This document shows, in pieces, positions 16,804 through 26,145 of a stretch of 64,000 nucleotides of DNA; the first letter of the stretch is position 1; every line of letters starts with the position of its first letter. The translations under genes were made by a program, and so were the position numbers. The notes under the pieces are model-generated. The model saw only the letters and a program-made list of their open reading frames with translations, was not told the DNA's origin and did no database searches. The DNA comes from Rhodobacterales bacterium HKCCA1288 (lineage in GTDB: Bacteria; Pseudomonadota; Alphaproteobacteria; Rhodobacterales; Rhodobacteraceae): positions 62,001 to 126,000 of the forward strand of contig CP065161.1 in NCBI GenBank assembly GCA_015693905.1, given 5' to 3'.

Positions 16804-18003
16804 ATGAGCGACAAACCCATTTTCATCCGGTCTTTCACCCAACAAGAGCCAATCCCAGAGGCGGCGATTGAGGCGGCTAATCGGGTTTTGCGGACGGGCA
16901 GGTTGCACCGCTACAACACCGCCCCTGATGAGATTGCCGAAACTGCCCTTTTGGAGGAGGAATTCGCGGCGATGACGGGGGCCAAATATGCGCTTGCCGT
17001 GGCATCGGGTGGCTATGCAGTGGGGGCGGCCTTGCGTGCAATTGGCGTGGGGCAGGGGGATTTGGTTCTCTCAAACGGATTTACGCTTGCGCCTGTGCCC
17101 GGTGCCATCGCCTCGGTGGGCGCTGTGCCTGTCTTTGTAGAGGTGACCAAAAACTTAACCATTGATCTTGAGGATTTGAACACCAAAGCCCAAGCCAGCG
17201 GTGCGCGCGTGTTGCTGTTGTCGCATATGCGCGGGCATATCTGCGATATGGGCCGCCTCATGGAAATATGCGATGCGGCGGGCATCACCGTGATTGAGGA
17301 TTGCGCCCATACAATGGGGGCCGCATGGGATGGTCTGGCCTCAGGGCGGCATGGCAAAATCGCCTGCTATTCCACCCAGACCTATAAACATATCAACTCA
17401 GGCGAAGGTGGGTTCCTCACCAGTGATGATGCCGATGTCATGGCGCGGGCCATTCTGCTGTCGGGCAGTTACATGCTTTACACGCGCCACCGCGCCGCCC
17501 CCCCGCCCGAGGCTTTTGCCCAAGCGCGTTTTGAGACGCCCAATGTTTCGGGGCGGATGGATAATTTGCGCGCCGCCATCCTGCGCCCGCAATTGGCCGA
17601 TCTGCCGCGCCAAGTGGCGCGTTGGCGCGAGCTTTACGAGCGGATGGAGGCGGGGCTTGCCAATCTGCCCCATCTGCGCTTGACCGAGCGCGATCCGCGC
17701 GAGGATTACGTTGGATCCTCGTTTCAATTCCTTTTGCCCGATTGGTCGCCCGATAAAATCACGGCATTCGTCCAAGCGGCCGCGCGGCGGGGTGTTGAAC
17801 TGAAATGGTTCGGCGCGGCAGAACCTGTTGCCTTTACCTCGCGCTATGACAGTTGGCGCTATGCACCTGCGCAAACCCTGCCCAAAACGGATCACATTTT
17901 GGCGGGGTTGATTGACTTAAGGCTGCCTTTGACCTTTGCGCCCGAAGATGTGGATCTTCTCGCCGAGATTTTGCGCGATGAGGTGATCGCGCATGCCCCC
18001 TGA
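16804..18003 (+). CDS. DegT/DnrJ/EryC1/StrS-family PLP aminotransferase
   Basis: 399 residues from the ATG at 16804 (MSDKPIFIRSF); an upstream in-frame start at 16759 overlaps the phosphatase and is less likely. Family hallmarks are the ASGGYAVGAALRAIG N-terminal region, VIEDCAHTMGA (Asp contacting the PLP ring), and the TQTYKHINSGEGG segment with the Schiff-base Lys. Members transaminate keto-sugars for surface polysaccharides or antibiotics. The sugar substrate is unknown. No sugar-nucleotide dehydratase lies next to it, so the pathway cannot be read from the immediate context. Confidence 0.85.
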   Translation: MSDKPIFIRSFTQQEPIPEAAIEAANRVLRTGRLHRYNTAPDEIAETALLEEEFAAMTGAKYALAVASGGYAVGAALRAIGVGQGDLVLSNGFTLAPVPGAIASVGAVPVFVEVTKNLTIDLEDLNTKAQASGARVLLLSHMRGHICDMGRLMEICDAAGITVIEDCAHTMGAAWDGLASGRHGKIACYSTQTYKHINSGEGGFLTSDDADVMARAILLSGSYMLYTRHRAAPPPEAFAQARFETPNVSGRMDNLRAAILRPQLADLPRQVARWRELYERMEAGLANLPHLRLTERDPREDYVGSSFQFLLPDWSPDKITAFVQAAARRGVELKWFGAAEPVAFTSRYDSWRYAPAQTLPKTDHILAGLIDLRLPLTFAPEDVDLLAEILRDEVIAHAP

Positions 18004-18007
18004 TGCC

Positions 18008-19378
18008 TCAGGCGGGTTTGGCAAGGCTTGTGCGATTTCGACCATCGGCCTTTGAGGCGTAAAGCGCCGCATCTGCGGCCTCAATCAGGCGGGGCGCGGT
18101 TTGGTTATTCTGTGGATGGGCCACTGCAAGACCGATACTTGCGGTAATGGTCAGCGGGCTTTCCATCGTATCAATCACAAACCCTTGCCCCGAGATCACC
18201 TCGCGCAGCGTGTCGGCGAGATGATAGGCCGCGCTGCCATCGCGCACGGGTGTGGCGACCAAGAATTCTTCCCCGCCCATGCGGGCGATGACGCAGCCAT
18301 CGGGAAGGAATGATTTCATACGCAGGGCCAAATCCGTCAGGATTGCATCCCCTGCGGCGTGACCAAAGCGATCATTCACCGATTTGAAATGGTCAATATC
18401 AATCACCATCACCGCCAGATTGCCGCTTATATCGCACAGCAATCGGTCAAGCTGAAACATGGCGTAACGCCGATTGAACAATCCTGTCAGCGGGTCTGTG
18501 GTGGCCATTTGCATCCCTGCAGAGAGGCCCGCGCGCAAACGGTCTGCTTGGCGTTTGCGGCGCAATTGCGTTTTCAGACGCACCGCCATTTCTGCGGGAT
18601 CAAAGGGGTCATAGATGATGTCGCCCGCCCCCAAATCCAACGCAATCGCGGCGCGTTCGGCGTCATTGGCAGGCAGAACCATCATCATGCCCGCATGGCG
18701 CGTGGCAGGGCGCGAGCGCAGATCAGACAATAGGCGCAACCCCTCGTTGCGATGGGATAGGTCTGTGGCAATGACAAAAATATCAGGAACGGATTGACTG
18801 GCCGAAAGATCAGAGAGCGCTTCACTGCGTGTCATGATGCGAATGTTAAGGCCCCGAAACCCAGCCAAACCTGCACGCCAAAACAGTCCCGTTTCAGGGC
18901 GGGGTGCAATCAGGGCGATTGTGTTTTCTGTGTCATTCGGGGCGGGGGTCGCCTCAAGCGCCAGATCAAGGGCGCTTGCCCCTTGTTGGCGCAGTTCCGC
19001 TGTGCCGTTCGTTTCGCGCAAAAGCGACCGCACCCGCGCCAGAAGTTGGTTTTCATCAACGGGCTTGGTGAGATAGTCATCCGCCCCCGAATTCAGCCCC
19101 TCAAGTTTTGAGGCGTGATCAAGGCGCGAGGTGATCAAGATGATTGGAATATCGCGCGTGGCGGGGTCACGTTTGAGGCGCGCACAAACCGAAAGCCCGT
19201 CAAGATCGGGCATCATCACATCCAACAAGATTAGGTCAGGGGCCGCATGGCGGGCCATGCGCAGCGCCTCATGGCCAGAGCTTGCCTGCAAAACCTCGTA
19301 ACAGGCGCTGCGCAGCTTCACTTTCAGCACGATGCGATTGGTCGCGACATCGTCCACGATCAAAATACGCTCGCCCAT
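18008..19378 (-). CDS. pleD: PleD-type response regulator with diguanylate cyclase domain
   Basis: 456 residues with the REC-REC-GGDEF order of PleD. The first receiver has acidic VDD, phospho-acceptor Asp 53 (ILLDVMMPD) and Lys 105 (TKP). The second receiver (about 150-275) is degenerate. The GGDEF domain shows DPLTGLFNRR and the active-site sequence GGEEF at 368-372, the same numbering as Caulobacter PleD. The inhibitory RxxD site expected at 359-362 reads PDGC, so product inhibition through the I-site is probably absent. It would make cyclic di-GMP when phosphorylated. It is divergent from the DUF3572 gene. Confidence 0.92.
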   Translation of the reverse strand: MGERILIVDDVATNRIVLKVKLRSACYEVLQASSGHEALRMARHAAPDLILLDVMMPDLDGLSVCARLKRDPATRDIPIILITSRLDHASKLEGLNSGADDYLTKPVDENQLLARVRSLLRETNGTAELRQQGASALDLALEATPAPNDTENTIALIAPRPETGLFWRAGLAGFRGLNIRIMTRSEALSDLSASQSVPDIFVIATDLSHRNEGLRLLSDLRSRPATRHAGMMMVLPANDAERAAIALDLGAGDIIYDPFDPAEMAVRLKTQLRRKRQADRLRAGLSAGMQMATTDPLTGLFNRRYAMFQLDRLLCDISGNLAVMVIDIDHFKSVNDRFGHAAGDAILTDLALRMKSFLPDGCVIARMGGEEFLVATPVRDGSAAYHLADTLREVISGQGFVIDTMESPLTITASIGLAVAHPQNNQTAPRLIEAADAALYASKADGRNRTSLAKPA

Positions 19379-19538
19379 ATAACCTCTATCCTCGTTAGAT
19401 CGCGCGGGGTTTGCCCGCGCCTATGTTTTGACCTTCATCATCAGGTCTTGTCTTGGGTTATGCATGGCCCAAGTGATATGTGCAGTGATACAAGAGGAAT
19501 GGTTAACAAATTCTTTCTATGCGCGAGGAATGCAAAGA

Positions 19539-19823
19539 ATGAAGAAAGAAATCGCACAGGAAAAGGCGATTGCAGCCCTTGTGTGGCTTTCGTCCGATGA
19601 CGCGCTGACGGGGCAGTTCTTGGGCGCATCTGGCCTGTCGGTCGAAGATATGCGGGCCGCTATCGCCAAAGGTGATCACGGGTTCTTATCCGCCGTGGTC
19701 GAATTCATCTCGCAAGACGATGCTTGGGTGGTTGAGGCTGCGGGGGCAATTGGCCTCACGCCAGATGAATTTGTCACCTTGCGGCAGGTGATGCTTGGGC
19801 GCTCTGCCACCCATTGGACATAA
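19539..19823 (+). CDS. DUF3572 family protein
   Basis: 94 residues from the ATG at 19539, with GAGGAA eight bases upstream; the longer frame back to 19428 adds residues unlike the family. It matches the short alphaproteobacterial DUF3572 pattern: a helical protein with ALVWLSSDDALTGQFLGASG, VVEFISQDDAWV and LTPDEFVTLRQVML. Function is unknown. The family is often found beside pleD, as here, suggesting a link to cell-cycle or c-di-GMP control, but this is context only. Confidence 0.75.
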   Translation: MKKEIAQEKAIAALVWLSSDDALTGQFLGASGLSVEDMRAAIAKGDHGFLSAVVEFISQDDAWVVEAAGAIGLTPDEFVTLRQVMLGRSATHWT

Positions 19824-19825
19824 GT

Positions 19826-20299
19826 TTATCTGCCCCCTTTGGGGGCTTCATTCCCGTTGAGCTTGCATAAGAGATAGCGCAGCTGATCCAGCTCTTCTGG
19901 GGTTAATCGCCCCTCAATCATCTGCAAATGATCGCGGCAGGAGGGGTGGTAATAAGCCATAATTTCCACCCCGCGCTTTGTCAGTTTGACTTGGGTCATA
20001 CGGCGATCAGAATGATCGATGCTGCGCTTGATTGTGCCCAACTCCTCTAATTGCCGCAGAGCCCGCGAGGTGGCAGTGCGATCAATTCCGACAAAGTCGG
20101 AAATTTCCGAGGGGCTTGTCAAATTATGTTCATGCAGGGCCAATAAAATGCACCAATTCACCCGCGACAGACCACTGTGGCGTAGGGATAGTTCGATGCA
20201 TTTTTCAAATACACGCGCCGTTCGCTGTAGTTTAAAACCGATACTAGAATGCAAACGCCCCGTGGGCGTCTCATCAGTCATTTGCATGGCGGCTACCAT
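19826..20299 (-). CDS. MarR-family transcriptional regulator
   Basis: 157 residues with the MarR winged-helix core: LSRVNWCILLALHEHNLTSPSEISDF, then a recognition helix in DRTATSRALRQLEELG and a wing in HSDRRMTQVKLTKRGVEI. Such proteins bind palindromes near their own promoter as dimers and often respond to small phenolic or oxidant signals. The gene is divergent from a HAD hydrolase (20392), sharing an AT-rich 92-bp region. The 3' end is convergent with the DUF3572 gene, three bases apart. The ligand is unknown. Confidence 0.85.
   Translation of the reverse strand: MVAAMQMTDETPTGRLHSSIGFKLQRTARVFEKCIELSLRHSGLSRVNWCILLALHEHNLTSPSEISDFVGIDRTATSRALRQLEELGTIKRSIDHSDRRMTQVKLTKRGVEIMAYYHPSCRDHLQMIEGRLTPEELDQLRYLLCKLNGNEAPKGGR
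19832..19846. terminator. possible bidirectional hairpin at convergent gene ends
   Basis: GCCCCC-TTT-GGGGGC hairpin just after the DUF3572 stop and inside the last codons of the MarR gene. T-runs are weak on both sides, so termination is uncertain. Confidence 0.35.
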
Positions 20300-20391
20300 A
20301 TGTTCTGGGTCTGACAGAAGTTATTATTAAGTAGTCATTTATCTCATTTTAGCCGAATTTATGGGAAAATAAACAAGGGGGCAGCAAAAAT

Positions 20392-21093
20392 ATGCAAGAA
20401 AATTACTTCCAATTGTTAATATTTGACAAAGATGGAACACTGTTTGACTTTGCTAAATCTTGGGAAAATTGGGCAAAATCGGCTCTGCTTGCGCTCGCGG
20501 GGGGTGATGAAATTTTATTTCGCGCCCTTGCAGATCGCTTGTCTTTTGATGCGGAGCGTGGCGTGTTCTTGCCCGATAGTGTCGCTATTGCAGGCACGCT
20601 GGACGAGACTGCGCACCACTTGGCCCCGCTTTTGGGGGCTGATTTTACCCCGCAGCAGATCGCGGCGCGTCTGAATCACCTTGCACAATCTGCTGTCATG
20701 GTCGAGGCGGCCCCGTTGACGCCGCTGCTCACGGGCTTGCGGCAGGCGGGCTACATCTTGGCTGTGGCGACCAATGGGCAAAAGGACGAGGCCGAGGCCC
20801 ATTTGGCGGCACATGATATCCGCCCCTATTTTGCCGAAGTCATCGGGTGCGACAGTGGGCATGGTGCGAAACCTGACCCAGCCATGTGCGCCCATATCGC
20901 ACAGGCCTGTGGTGTTGCGCCTGCGCGCGCGGTAATGGTGGGCGATAGCCTGCATGATCTACGGGCGGGCCGCGCCGCTGGCATGGCGACAGTGGGCGTT
21001 CTCACAGGACTTGCCGATCATGGCACGCTCGTGCCGCATGCTGATGCCGTGTTGCCAGACATTGGCCATCTTCCCGCTTGGCTGGGGCATTGA
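20392..21093 (+). CDS. HAD-family hydrolase
   Basis: 233 residues. Motif I FDKDGTLFDF, motif II AVATNGQKD, Lys region HGAKPDPAM and motif IV MVGDSLHDLRAGRAAG are all present, so the phosphatase core is intact. The cap is helical (subclass I). It resembles phosphoglycolate-phosphatase-like proteins but the substrate cannot be told. The start has a good ribosome site (AAGGGGG). It stands between the MarR regulator and the MttB-family gene. Confidence 0.8.
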   Translation: MQENYFQLLIFDKDGTLFDFAKSWENWAKSALLALAGGDEILFRALADRLSFDAERGVFLPDSVAIAGTLDETAHHLAPLLGADFTPQQIAARLNHLAQSAVMVEAAPLTPLLTGLRQAGYILAVATNGQKDEAEAHLAAHDIRPYFAEVIGCDSGHGAKPDPAMCAHIAQACGVAPARAVMVGDSLHDLRAGRAAGMATVGVLTGLADHGTLVPHADAVLPDIGHLPAWLGH

Positions 21094-21216
21094 AGCTGCG
21101 TTTGTCTGTTCGCGTCAAAATGGCGAGGGGTTTGGTCGGAATTTGTCGGGTTTTTCCCGCCCTCGCGCGGGCAGTCTAAAGGGGCTTTGATCTCCCTATT
21201 TGTAAGATCCGATCCT

Positions 21217-22779
21217 ATGACCGAAACCACAGTTGATCCAAAACGCCGCCGTTCCGGGGGCACGCGCGCCAAACATCAAGGTGTCAGCCAACATGCGATT
21301 GCGCAAAGGCCGTGGCGTATTCCGCAAAATATAGATCAACCAACCGAACCCTTGCCGCCTGAGGGTGTCTTGGCCATCCACAACAACGCTCTGCGGATTC
21401 TGTCCGAGCTTGGGCTTGAGATGCTGCATCCTGAGGCGCGGCAAATATTGGTGCAGGCAGGCTGCCGCCAAGAGGGCGAGACGATCTTTTTTGATCCTGA
21501 TTTTGTGACCGAGATGGTCGCGCGTGCGCCCCAAAGCTTTACAGTGACGCCGCGAAACCCTGCGCGTCAGCTGACCATTGGCGAGGGGCATATTCTCTTT
21601 GGCAATGTGTCCTCCCCCCCCAATGCATGGGATATGGCACGCGGCAAACGGGCGGGCGATTTTGCGACCTTCCGCGAATTCATCAAATTGACGCAATATT
21701 TTAACTGCATCCATTTTGCAGGCGGCTACCCCGTTGAGCCGATAGATATTCATCCCTCAATCCGCCATTTGGATTGTTTGCACGAAAAGCTCATCGCGAC
21801 TGACAAGGTGGTGCATACCTACTGCCTTGGCAAAGAGCGGGTTGAAGACGCTATGGAGATGGTGCGGATCGCCGCGGGTCTCAGCCACGAGGAATTCGAG
21901 GCGACACCGCGGTTTTACACCAATATCAACTCGGTCAGCCCGCTGAAACATGACTATCCAATGTTGGACGGGGCGATGCGTATGGCGCGGCGCGGGCAGC
22001 CTGTGGTTGTTACCCCCTTTACCTTAGCGGGGGCGATGGCGCCTGTGACCCTTGCGGGGGCTGTGTCCTTGTCCATTGCCGAGGCTTTGGGGGCGATTGC
22101 CTTGTTGCAATATATCGCGCCGCACGCGCCTGTGGTGATTGGAACCTTCACCTCAAATGTTGATATGAAATCAGGCGCGCCTGCCTTTGGCACACCTGAA
22201 TATATCCGTGCCACCCAAATGACTGGGCAGATGGCCCGTTTTTATGGGCTGCCTCTGCGTTCCAGCGGGGTTTGCGCCGCCAATGTGCCCGATGGGCAGG
22301 CCCAAGCCGAAACCCTGCAAAGCTTGTGGGCCGCGGTGCAATCTGGCACAAATATGGTCTATCACGCCGCAGGTTGGCTGGAAGGGGGGCTGATCGCAAG
22401 CCCCGAGAAATTCGTGATGGATTGCGAATTGCTGCAACAGTTCCAACGCTATTTTGACCCCGTTCTGACCCAGACCAATGCGGATGATCTGGCCTTTGAG
22501 GCCGTGCGCGATGTTGGGGCGGGGGGGCATTATTTTGGCACGGCGCATACCCAAGCCCGTTTTAGCACGGCCTTTTATCAGCCGTTTCATTCTGATTGGC
22601 GCAATTTCGAGGCGTGGGAAAAAGATGGTGCCGTTTGGAGCGCCGAGCGCGCGCATGGAATTTACAAGGCAATCTTGGCCGAGGCGACAGACCCACCCCT
22701 TGATCCGAGTATCCGCGAAGAACTCGATGCCTTTGTCGCCAAGCGCAAGGAGGAGGGCGGCGCGCCCACCGATTTCTAA
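21217..22779 (+). CDS. trimethylamine methyltransferase (MttB) family protein, non-pyrrolysine type
   Basis: 520 residues from the ATG at 21217 (MTETTVDPKRRRSGG). Whole-length likeness to the MttB superfamily: PEGVLAIHNNALRILSELGLEML near the N-terminus, INSVSPLKHDYPMLDGAMRM, and TNMVYHAAGWLEGGL towards the C-terminus. There is no in-frame amber codon where archaeal MttB carries pyrrolysine, so it belongs to the non-Pyl branch, whose characterised members demethylate glycine betaine or related quaternary amines onto a corrinoid protein. No corrinoid protein or reductive activator is adjacent, so the methyl acceptor must be encoded elsewhere. Confidence 0.82.
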   Translation: MTETTVDPKRRRSGGTRAKHQGVSQHAIAQRPWRIPQNIDQPTEPLPPEGVLAIHNNALRILSELGLEMLHPEARQILVQAGCRQEGETIFFDPDFVTEMVARAPQSFTVTPRNPARQLTIGEGHILFGNVSSPPNAWDMARGKRAGDFATFREFIKLTQYFNCIHFAGGYPVEPIDIHPSIRHLDCLHEKLIATDKVVHTYCLGKERVEDAMEMVRIAAGLSHEEFEATPRFYTNINSVSPLKHDYPMLDGAMRMARRGQPVVVTPFTLAGAMAPVTLAGAVSLSIAEALGAIALLQYIAPHAPVVIGTFTSNVDMKSGAPAFGTPEYIRATQMTGQMARFYGLPLRSSGVCAANVPDGQAQAETLQSLWAAVQSGTNMVYHAAGWLEGGLIASPEKFVMDCELLQQFQRYFDPVLTQTNADDLAFEAVRDVGAGGHYFGTAHTQARFSTAFYQPFHSDWRNFEAWEKDGAVWSAERAHGIYKAILAEATDPPLDPSIREELDAFVAKRKEEGGAPTDF

Positions 22780-22874
22780 CGCGCAGATCCCGCTGCATGC
22801 ATCAGCATCTTGTTAATCTTTTGCGCTTAAGCGTGGAAAGAGTGATGTTTGATTTTGCAAGGTAAATCGGTGCG

Positions 22875-23474
22875 ATGCAGGGCTTTGTAAACCGCGCATT
22901 TCAGCAATATGTGCAAGATATGCACGGCGCTGCCGCGTGGGAGGAAATACGGGTCATTGCCGGCGCCCCCCTTGATGGGTTCGAGCCCATGTTGCCCAGT
23001 GATGCGCAATCCACGCGGTATCTTTTGGATGCTATGACAGGTCATTTGGGCCATAGCGAAGACGCGCTTTGGGAGGAGTTGGGTCTTTACCTCGTCACCC
23101 ACCCCCGAATGGAGGGGCTGCGCCGCCTTCTGCGCTTTGGGGGGCGGGATTTTGTCGAATTTATTTGGTCTTTGGCAGATTTACATGATCGCGGGCAGCT
23201 TGCCTTGGGCCTGCTTGATTTGCCCAAGATCAATATCCGCAGCATGGATGGCCCAAACCAGATGCGCTTTGATCTCGACATCACATGGATGATGGAGGGG
23301 GGGGTGTTCTTGATCTATGGCGCATTGCAGGCCATGGCAGATGATTACGGGGCCTTGGCCGTGATCCGACCCAATCCGGGCTGCATTACGATTGAGCTGC
23401 ACGATTTGGGCTTTGGCCCTGCGCGCAGCTTTGCCCTGATCGGTGAGCCGCCCCTGTCCGAGGCGCGGGCATGA
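22875..23474 (+). CDS. H-NOX (heme NO/oxygen-binding) domain protein
   Basis: 199 residues, the length of a stand-alone H-NOX sensor. The N-terminus MQGFVNRAFQQYV and the FVEFIWSLADLH segment with the probable heme-ligating His 104 fit the family. Counting from the conserved Pro (117), the place of the YxSxR motif that holds the heme propionates reads DLDIT (133-137), so that motif is missing; the following GLIEG-like segment still aligns. Heme binding is therefore likely altered and needs testing. It overlaps by ATGA the HNOBA-GGDEF gene, the expected partner for a nitric-oxide-to-c-di-GMP pathway. Confidence 0.85.
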   Translation: MQGFVNRAFQQYVQDMHGAAAWEEIRVIAGAPLDGFEPMLPSDAQSTRYLLDAMTGHLGHSEDALWEELGLYLVTHPRMEGLRRLLRFGGRDFVEFIWSLADLHDRGQLALGLLDLPKINIRSMDGPNQMRFDLDITWMMEGGVFLIYGALQAMADDYGALAVIRPNPGCITIELHDLGFGPARSFALIGEPPLSEARA

Positions 23475-24523
23475 TGGCGCGTGCCCCTTCATCACTTGCG
23501 CCGCATGGCCCCGATGCCTTGCCTTGGGCGGGCTTGGCCCCGCTTTTGCCGATGCATCTGGCCTGCGATGATCAGGCGCGGATTGTCTCGGTCGGGCCAA
23601 CTGTGTCGAAAATGTTAGAGGTTCCGCCTGATCAGCTTATTGGGCAGCCTTTGTTTGACTTGGTTCAGATCAAATCCCCGCAATTGGCCAATAGTTTTGA
23701 GGAGCTGTGCGCCATAACGGGGCAGCGTTTGCAGCTATGTCTTTGCAGCGCGCCCGAGATTATGTTGCGCGGCGTGATAAGCGCGTGGGGGCAGGGCGCA
23801 GTTCTCAGCCTGTCATTGGGGCTGAATTTCACCCAAGGCATCGCGCGCTGGGCCTTGCATATGTCGGATTTTCCGCACACGGATCAGACCGTGGAATTGC
23901 TCTATTTGCAGGAGGCCAATACCGCTGTCGCGGCCGAAAGCCGCGCGTTGACAGAGCGCCTTTTTACCGCCCGCGCGTTGGCCGAGCGCGAGGCATTAAC
24001 AGATCCGCTCACGGGGCTTGCCAATCGCCGTGCCTTGGAACGCGCGCTGCCGCGCCTCTTGTCGCGCATCGAGCGGCCCTTTGCCCTGCTGCATATTGAT
24101 TTGGATTATTTCAAGGCGGTGAATGATCAATATGGTCATGCGGCAGGTGATCTGGTGCTGACCCAAGTTGGGCGTATCTTGCGCAGTGACATCCGCGCGG
24201 GTGATTTCGCCGCGCGTTTGGGGGGCGATGAATTTGTGGTGATGATCGCCAATGCCATTGATCCCACGATCCTTGCAGATCTCGCAGCGCGGCTGATTAC
24301 CCATCTTGAGGCCCCCATCACAGTCGAAGGCGGGGTTGCCCGCATCTCGGCCTCTGTCGGGATCGCGATTTCAACGGATTTTGCGCAAGATGCCCGCGCC
24401 ATGCTGCAGGCGGCTGATGAGGCGCTCTATAACGCCAAGGCCGCAGGGCGGGCAGGATTTGCCTTTGCTGCCCCGCCTCAGCTGGGGGTGGCATCGCCTG
24501 TGGCTATTGCCTCATCGGGTTGA
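23471..24523 (+). CDS. HNOBA-type sensor domain with GGDEF diguanylate cyclase
   Basis: 350 residues. The N-terminal region (about 20-150) resembles the heme-NO-binding-associated (HNOBA, PAS-like) domain of soluble guanylate cyclases: MHLACDDQARIVSVGP, then FPHTDQTVELLYLQEAN. A short coiled coil (150-175) leads into a GGDEF domain with DPLTGLANRRALE, GGDEF at 251-255 and an intact RxxD inhibitory site (242-245). With the overlapping H-NOX gene it reproduces the domain order of guanylate cyclase beta subunits split over two proteins, with c-di-GMP output. The last 46 bases overlap the convergent lipoprotein gene. Confidence 0.85.
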   Translation: MMARAPSSLAPHGPDALPWAGLAPLLPMHLACDDQARIVSVGPTVSKMLEVPPDQLIGQPLFDLVQIKSPQLANSFEELCAITGQRLQLCLCSAPEIMLRGVISAWGQGAVLSLSLGLNFTQGIARWALHMSDFPHTDQTVELLYLQEANTAVAAESRALTERLFTARALAEREALTDPLTGLANRRALERALPRLLSRIERPFALLHIDLDYFKAVNDQYGHAAGDLVLTQVGRILRSDIRAGDFAARLGGDEFVVMIANAIDPTILADLAARLITHLEAPITVEGGVARISASVGIAISTDFAQDARAMLQAADEALYNAKAAGRAGFAFAAPPQLGVASPVAIASSG

Positions 24524-25074
24524 TCCAGTAATTCGGGATACCAAACCGCCAACCCCAATTGTCGCGCTGCGGGCAGGGATAAAATCGGGCTGTCGAGGCC
24601 TTGCCCGCGTTGAAAGGCGCGAATGGCGGCCTTGGTTGGGGCGTCTAATTGCCCTGTGATTGCGCCTTGATACTGCCCGCGCGCCTGCAGCGCGCGCTGT
24701 AGGGCGGTCAAAAGCTCAGGGTTGCGCTCAAGATCGCAAATGGTTTCAAACCATCTCTCGCGCCGTTCCTCAACAATCACCTGACGGGTTTCTGTGCGAT
24801 AGGTTGCAGGGGTCACCACCTGACCCTCCGCACCAAGGCGTGCGGGGCGGGTGATGATCTGCTCGGTCACAGTTTCAATCACTGCAGGCGTCACCTGTAG
24901 CCCATAACAGGCCTCGGGGCGGGCATCAGGTGGGCCTGATCCGCGCTGCACTTCTGCAATATGGGGGGCAATTTGACCACGCTGTTCAGGGTCAATCTCG
25001 AAAGGCGCGCCCACGACACAGCCCGAGAGGCCAAATGCCACCCCAATCATGCCGCAAAGAACACTGCGCGCCAT
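24478..25074 (-). CDS. lipoprotein with peptidoglycan-binding-like domain
   Basis: 198 residues from the ATG at 25074, which begins an export signal (MARSVLCGMIGVAFG) with lipobox LSGC. The C-terminal 60 residues look like a peptidoglycan-binding-1 repeat (LQRALQARGQYQGAITGQLDAPTKAAIRAFQRGQG). The middle has a repeated VTE/TRP-rich strand pattern without a recognised family. It is probably anchored in the outer membrane, facing the periplasm. Convergent overlap with the diguanylate cyclase. Confidence 0.75.
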   Translation of the reverse strand: MARSVLCGMIGVAFGLSGCVVGAPFEIDPEQRGQIAPHIAEVQRGSGPPDARPEACYGLQVTPAVIETVTEQIITRPARLGAEGQVVTPATYRTETRQVIVEERRERWFETICDLERNPELLTALQRALQARGQYQGAITGQLDAPTKAAIRAFQRGQGLDSPILSLPAARQLGLAVWYPELLDQPDEAIATGDATPS

Positions 25075-25162
25075 AAATTTATGCCTCAAGGTTATTCTTA
25101 TTTTTCCATAACAATAGGCAAACTGGCTCAAAGGGCAATGGCTTTGCGCAGGCTGTGACGCT

Positions 25163-25525
25163 CTAGGGGGCGGTATGGTGCAAAACAATCTCATCCAGCA
25201 GGGGCGATATATCTTCGATCTGTTCGGCGATGATATGGGTGATGCCCGCCTGCCGTTGCAGCCGCCCCGTCACGCGCATCAGCCGCGCTGCGATGACCGC
25301 ACGGCGAAATTGCTGATATATTTTCTGCCAGATGATCACATTGCAGGTGCCAAACTCATCTTCCAAGGTGATGAAAATCACACCTTTGGCCGTGCCTGGT
25401 CTTTGGCGCAGCACCACCAAGCCCGCCACCGCAACCCGCGCCCCCTCATGGGGCAGATGCAGCAAATGATGGGGCAGGCAATCGGGCGGTTTGGGCCAAA
25501 CGCGTGGGGCGAGATCGGGTTCCAT
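25163..25525 (-). CDS. C-terminal OB-fold fragment of error-prone DNA polymerase DnaE2 (ImuC)
   Basis: 120 residues matching the very end of DnaE2/ImuC: GLVVLRQRPGTAKGVIFITLEDEFGTCNVIIW, then ARLMRVTGRLQRQAGITHIIAEQIEDISPLL. The polymerase PHP, palm and fingers domains are absent. It nevertheless has its own ATG with an AGGAT ribosome site and a perfect LexA box 18 bases upstream, so it could be expressed as a small SOS-induced OB-fold protein rather than being a dead remnant. An internal deletion joining an SOS promoter to the tail of an imuA-imuB-dnaE2 operon would explain it. No imuA or imuB is nearby. Confidence 0.8.
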   Translation of the reverse strand: MEPDLAPRVWPKPPDCLPHHLLHLPHEGARVAVAGLVVLRQRPGTAKGVIFITLEDEFGTCNVIIWQKIYQQFRRAVIAARLMRVTGRLQRQAGITHIIAEQIEDISPLLDEIVLHHTAP

Positions 25526-25543
25526 GGCAGATATCCTGTTTTA

Positions 25544-25996
<453 letters not shown>

Positions 25997-26020
25997 GCCA
26001 ACAGGCCTCAAAATGACACC

Positions 26021-26050
26021 AAAGCCCGCGCTGTGCAGTCGCGGGCTTTT
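26021..26050 (+). terminator. rho-independent terminator after ferredoxin
   Basis: AAAGCCCGCG pairs with CGCGGGCTTT, followed by TTTT. Confidence 0.85.
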
Positions 26051-26145
26051 CGCTGCTTGGGGTTGACTTCGCGCCCCGCTCCATGTGTATCGGCGGCACA
26101 GAGATGACAGGCCAAAAACAAGGCCAATATATAGGATATTTCGTG

